This document shows, one piece after another, positions 60,935 to 64,000 of a stretch of DNA of 64,000 nt. How positions within the stretch are numbered: position 1 is the stretch's first letter; each line of letters begins with the position of its first letter. The notes beneath the pieces were generated by a model, which saw only the letters and a list, made by a program, of their open reading frames with translations, was not told the origin of the DNA and searched no databases. The translations under genes were made by a program, and so were the position numbers. Source of the stretch: Ruminococcaceae bacterium P7 (GTDB taxonomy: Bacteria > Bacillota > Clostridia > Oscillospirales > Acutalibacteraceae). The stretch is taken from positions 62,001 through 126,000 of the forward strand of contig FMUA01000002.1 of assembly GCA_900100595.1 (NCBI GenBank), in the 5' to 3' direction.

Positions 60935-63031
60935 TTAATCATAGTAATTGTAGTTGTTTTCTTCCATCGGGAAATCGGGATCAAATATCTCCGTCACAGG
61001 TTCGGTCACAATGGTCTGCGGCTCGGTCTGCGGCTCGGTCACAACACCCGTAGTCGCCTGCTGGTACTCATGGGTGACGGTGTTGGTCACGGCTCCCAGC
61101 GAGAAATCGATCGTGTACTCGCGGTAAATCTGTCCGTCGAGCTGAACGACGATATTCTTGATGCCCGTGCCCTCGAATTTGAGGGTGTAGGTGCTGTTAT
61201 AGGCGGGAATGAGCGTCTTTGACTGGCTGCTGTCGATCGCGCCGTCCACGATGACGGTCATCTCCACGGAGCCCTGAACATAGGTCGGCAGGTCGACATA
61301 AACCTCAACGCTGCGCTTATCGCCCTTGCCCGAGCTGACATTGAGCGTGACGACAGTGCCCTTCTCTACCTTGCCGTAGGGCAGCGGCGAGGAACTGACA
61401 ACAGTGTCCTTGGCTTCCTTGCTGTCGTCCATGTAGTTGGTCTCCACGGTCAGACCGAGCTCCTCAAGCTTGGAGCGCGCTTCCTCGATGTTGGTGCCGA
61501 TGATGGAGGGAATCTCCACGCTCTCGTTGCGTGAGCCGTTGGCGACATAGATATAGACCGTAGAGCCGATGGTCGCCTTCGCGCCTGCCGCGGGGAAGGT
61601 GTCGATGGTGTAGCCCTTTGGCGTCTTTGTGTTTTCGACGTATACCACCTGCGGCACAAGCGTCTTGTCACGCAGCGCCTTGGACGCGTCGTTTTCGTTG
61701 TAGTTGGTGACAAACGGAACGGAAACCTCGGTGTCGGTGCCGTTGACGGTCAGGGTGATGGTCGAGCCCTGCTTGACCTTCATCGAACCTGCCGCAGGCT
61801 CCTGCGCGATGATCTCGCCGATCGTCTTGCTCTGATCAAACTTGCTGTTGACCTCAAATACAAAGTTGTCGGGGTTGTTCTCCTTGGCTTCGACAAGCGT
61901 TTTTCCGACAAGATTCGGGACGTCAACGTCCTTTGTCTGGTTGGAATTGAACGCCTGCACCAGCGCGAGCACGAAGAACACAATGCATACGAGAACAGCC
62001 GCGATCAGCACGCCCTTTACCACATAGAAAACAGGGCTGTGCTCCTTGATGTAGTCGTCATCGTCATCCGCAAAGCGTTCGTCCTCTTTTTCGGGCTTGG
62101 TACGGGTTTCCGTCTCCTCGTCCTTGGGTCTGTCCTTGATGTTGCTGACGTACTTGGTGGGCTGGTTGTCCACAAAGGATTTGCCGTAGTCAAAGACGAT
62201 GGAGGGATTCAGGCGGAAGCGCTCCAGCTCGCTGAGCATCTCCGCAGCGGAGGTGTAGCGGTCGGCAGGCTGCTTCTGCATCGCCTTCATGGTGATCTGC
62301 TCGAGGCCGATCGGGATGCCGGGGTTGACCTCACGGGGACGCTTGGGGGTGGACTGAAGCTGCATGAGCGCGACCGTGACGGCGCTGTCGCCGTCGAAGG
62401 GCAGTCTGCCCGTGAGCATCTCATAGAGCATGACGCCGACGGAATAGATGTCGGTCTTGCCGTCGGTGACGTCTCCTCTCGCCTGCTCGGGCGCGATGTA
62501 GTGAACCGAGCCGATCGCCTGGTCGGTCATGGTGCGCGTCGCCTTGTCGGAAAAGCGCGCGATGCCGAAGTCGGTCACCTTGATGGTGCCGTCCTGCAGC
62601 AGCATGATGTTCTGCGGCTTGATGTCGCGGTGAACGATGCCGCACTCATGCGCGTGCTGCAGCGCCTTGAGAATCTGGGTGGTGAGGTGCAGCACGTCCT
62701 TCCACTCGATGATACCCTGACGGTCGATATACTCCTTGAGAGTGATGCCGTCGATATATTCCATGACGATATACTGGATCATATCGCCGAAGCTGACATC
62801 ATAGACCTTGACGATGTTCGGATGCGAAAGCATCGCGATCGCCTTGGATTCGTTCTTGAAGCGGCGGATGAATTCCTCATTGTTGAGGTACTCGTCCTTG
62901 AGGATTTTGATAGCGACCTCGCGGTCGTCGACGGTGTCGTTGCAGCGGTAGACATTTGCCATGCCTCCGACGCCGATCAGCTCGTGAATTTCATAGCGTC
63001 CGTCCAGACGCTTGCCAATATACTTGTCCAT
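60935..63031 (-). CDS. prkC: PASTA serine/threonine protein kinase (PrkC/Stk)
   Basis: 698 residues. Hanks-type kinase at 10-270: glycine loop GVGGMANVY, Lys42 in VAIK, HRDIKPQN (134-141), DFG (154-156), and APE in YIAPEQ. A cytosolic linker, one membrane helix (about 338-360), then three PASTA repeats (starting VPNLVGKTLVEAK, VPFVTNYNENDAS and IPSIIGTNIEEAR) and an extra beta-rich C-terminal domain of about 90 residues with a Thr/Pro/Glu tail. It senses wall fragments or lipid II and phosphorylates division and sporulation proteins. Activation-loop Thr residues are present (KATRTMTDQ). Confidence 0.97.
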   Translation of the reverse strand: MDKYIGKRLDGRYEIHELIGVGGMANVYRCNDTVDDREVAIKILKDEYLNNEEFIRRFKNESKAIAMLSHPNIVKVYDVSFGDMIQYIVMEYIDGITLKEYIDRQGIIEWKDVLHLTTQILKALQHAHECGIVHRDIKPQNIMLLQDGTIKVTDFGIARFSDKATRTMTDQAIGSVHYIAPEQARGDVTDGKTDIYSVGVMLYEMLTGRLPFDGDSAVTVALMQLQSTPKRPREVNPGIPIGLEQITMKAMQKQPADRYTSAAEMLSELERFRLNPSIVFDYGKSFVDNQPTKYVSNIKDRPKDEETETRTKPEKEDERFADDDDDYIKEHSPVFYVVKGVLIAAVLVCIVFFVLALVQAFNSNQTKDVDVPNLVGKTLVEAKENNPDNFVFEVNSKFDQSKTIGEIIAQEPAAGSMKVKQGSTITLTVNGTDTEVSVPFVTNYNENDASKALRDKTLVPQVVYVENTKTPKGYTIDTFPAAGAKATIGSTVYIYVANGSRNESVEIPSIIGTNIEEARSKLEELGLTVETNYMDDSKEAKDTVVSSSPLPYGKVEKGTVVTLNVSSGKGDKRSVEVYVDLPTYVQGSVEMTVIVDGAIDSSQSKTLIPAYNSTYTLKFEGTGIKNIVVQLDGQIYREYTIDFSLGAVTNTVTHEYQQATTGVVTEPQTEPQTIVTEPVTEIFDPDFPMEENNYNYYD

Positions 63032-63049
63032 TTAACGCAGGCTCCTTTC

Positions 63050-63775
63050 TCAGTAAATGACGGTGACCGTGATGTTGTCGGTACCGCCGCCTTCCTTGGC
63101 ACAGCCGACAAGCTTGTCAACAAGACCGTCGCCGCGGTTCTCGTGGCAAATCTTGACCATATCGCCCGTGGTGACATGGTTGGAGAGACCGTCTGTGCAA
63201 ATCAGCAGAACGTCGCCGTAGATAAAATTGGCTTCTATGTAATCGAGCCGCACGCTGGGCTTGATGCCGAGAGCACGGGTAATGAAATTCTTGTTGGGAT
63301 GATGCTGCGCCTGCTCATAGGTCAGCTCGCCGCGTCTCACCATCTCCTGCACCACGGAATGATCCTCCGTGAGCTGCTTGATTTTGCCGCCGCGTATCGC
63401 GTAGGTGCGGCTGTCGCCGACGTGTACCACGTGAACGGTGGTGTCCTTGACAAAGACAAACTCGCAGGTCGTTCCCATTCCCGCAAGCTCGGGATCCTTC
63501 GCCTGCAGCTCAAACACCCTGAGGTTGGCGTTCATGACGATTTCCGCCATCAGCTCACCGATCTGCTCCTTTGTCATGTCGTCCTTATAGAGGTCGGTGA
63601 TCTTGGTGCTGATATACTCTACAGCGGTGGCGCTTGCGATATTGCCGCCGTTGGCGCCTCCCATGCCGTCACATACGACCGCCCAAACGCAGCTTGGAGA
63701 AATAACTCCGAAGCGAAAATCATCCTGGTTCTGTGCGCGCACAAGACCGATGTCACTCTTGCTGAATACTTCCAA
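63050..63775 (-). CDS. prpC: PP2C-type protein phosphatase (PrpC/Stp)
   Basis: 241 residues. Reverses PrkC phosphorylation. Metal-binding motifs: VVCDGMGGANGGNIAS, VVHVGDSRTYAIRGG, CTDGLSNHVTTGD and GGTDNITVTVI. The N-terminus reads SDIGLVRAQNQDDF with the usual RxxNED-like start. Lies 18 bases before prkC and one base after rlmN, the conserved pairing. Confidence 0.97.
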   Translation of the reverse strand: MEVFSKSDIGLVRAQNQDDFRFGVISPSCVWAVVCDGMGGANGGNIASATAVEYISTKITDLYKDDMTKEQIGELMAEIVMNANLRVFELQAKDPELAGMGTTCEFVFVKDTTVHVVHVGDSRTYAIRGGKIKQLTEDHSVVQEMVRRGELTYEQAQHHPNKNFITRALGIKPSVRLDYIEANFIYGDVLLICTDGLSNHVTTGDMVKICHENRGDGLVDKLVGCAKEGGGTDNITVTVIY

Positions 63776-63776
63776 G

Positions 63777-64000
63777 CTATTCGTCCTCCTTCTTGAAATT
63801 GATATGATTTCTTCTCAGCTGGCCGCAGGACGCGTTGATGTCACTGCCGAGGGTGCGCCGCACGGTCGCGGCGATACCCCTGCCTGCCAATATCTTCACA
63901 AAAGACTGTTGTCTTTTGACAGAACTCTTTGTATAATGCGTACCCTCCACCGCGTTGACGGGAATCAGGTTGACGTGGCAGCCCATGCCCTTTAGCTTTT
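63777..64000 (-). CDS. rlmN: 23S rRNA (adenine(2503)-C(2))-methyltransferase, C-terminal end only
   Basis: Partial: the frame is open to the window edge, giving about 74 residues of the C-terminus. The end of RlmN is recognisable: [36 protein letters not shown], and SCGQLR with the second catalytic Cys. RlmN is a radical-SAM enzyme that methylates A2503 of 23S rRNA and A37 of some tRNAs. The rest lies outside the window. Confidence 0.95.
   Translation of the reverse strand, partial: KLKGMGCHVNLIPVNAVEGTHYTKSSVKRQQSFVKILAGRGIAATVRRTLGSDINASCGQLRRNHINFKKEDE

Noticed and set aside
62039-63796. 585-codon open frame opposite prkC and prpC
   Set aside because: Antisense to two unmistakable genes, with the same low-information composition.
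1-64000. CRISPR arrays, rRNA, tRNA genes, intact insertion sequences
   Set aside because: No regular direct-repeat series, no transposase or integrase coding region and no tRNA-like cloverleaf with a GTTCGA-type arm was recognised on reading; covariance tools were not available.

Overview
The window looks like chromosomal DNA of a Gram-positive, probably spore-forming member of the Clostridia, most likely Oscillospiraceae/Ruminococcaceae. Evidence seen in the sequence: the Gram-positive replicative polymerase PolC, dipicolinate synthase genes (dpaAB), a PASTA kinase (PrkC), the full non-mevalonate isoprenoid gene order typical of Firmicutes, strong AGGAGG-type ribosome sites, textbook TTGACA-N17-TATAAT promoters, and both a cohesin-like and a dockerin protein, the hallmark of cellulosome-type systems in this family. 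Species assignment is inference. Most genes lie on the minus strand; the few plus-strand genes are mostly single-gene units with their own promoter and hairpin terminator.

Layout. 1-5.7 kb: end of a membrane protein, a pseudouridine synthase, a GHL10 glycosidase-like lipid-facing protein, mtaB and an HPr-like protein that has lost the phospho-histidine. 5.7-11.9 kb: one compact histidine operon hisZGDCBAIE from a near-consensus promoter, without hisH and hisF. 12-24.4 kb: the pyrH-frr-uppS-cdsA-dxr-rseP-ispG-polC supercluster plus an AI-2E family permease. 24.5-27 kb: a polar amino acid ABC importer. 27-31.2 kb: HIT protein, phosphoribosyltransferase, holA, RNase M5-like Toprim protein, a methyltransferase and a membrane-anchored cohesin-like protein. 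31.2-31.7 kb: two different foldback (palindromic) repeat elements side by side. 31.7-41.6 kb: plsY, der, rpmF, yceD, pgi, dacF-like, ispF, ispD, metY and small zinc-ribbon membrane proteins. 41.6-45.4 kb: dpaAB behind a sigma-K-like promoter, ridA and ilvA, and a divergent DtxR-type regulator. 45.5-50.1 kb: a 41-residue peptide gene, a large secreted protein, maf and a Wzm/Wzt-type polysaccharide exporter. 50.2-57 kb: lipoprotein cyclophilin, tex, a GH3 lipoprotein, a dockerin-SGNH hydrolase and CarD. 57-57.5 kb: a gene-free stretch with a candidate small RNA. 57.5-64 kb: rlmN-prpC-prkC-rsgA-thiN and a PASTA pseudokinase.

How it fits together. The two isp clusters (dxr, ispG; ispD, ispF) feed UppS, whose undecaprenyl product carries cell-wall precursors; CdsA and PlsY supply phospholipid; DacF-like and GH3 proteins remodel or recycle wall; PrkC, PrpC and the pseudokinase probably sense wall state. 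ilvA and ridA sit together, matching the known role of RidA in quenching the imine released by IlvA.

The most unusual content is the repeat biology: two 99%-identical 160-bp foldback elements and a 71-bp internal-deletion copy, each placed within 8 bp of a stop codon and flanked by short AT-rich duplications, plus an unrelated 248-bp foldback next to one of them. No CRISPR array, rRNA, tRNA or intact transposase was seen.
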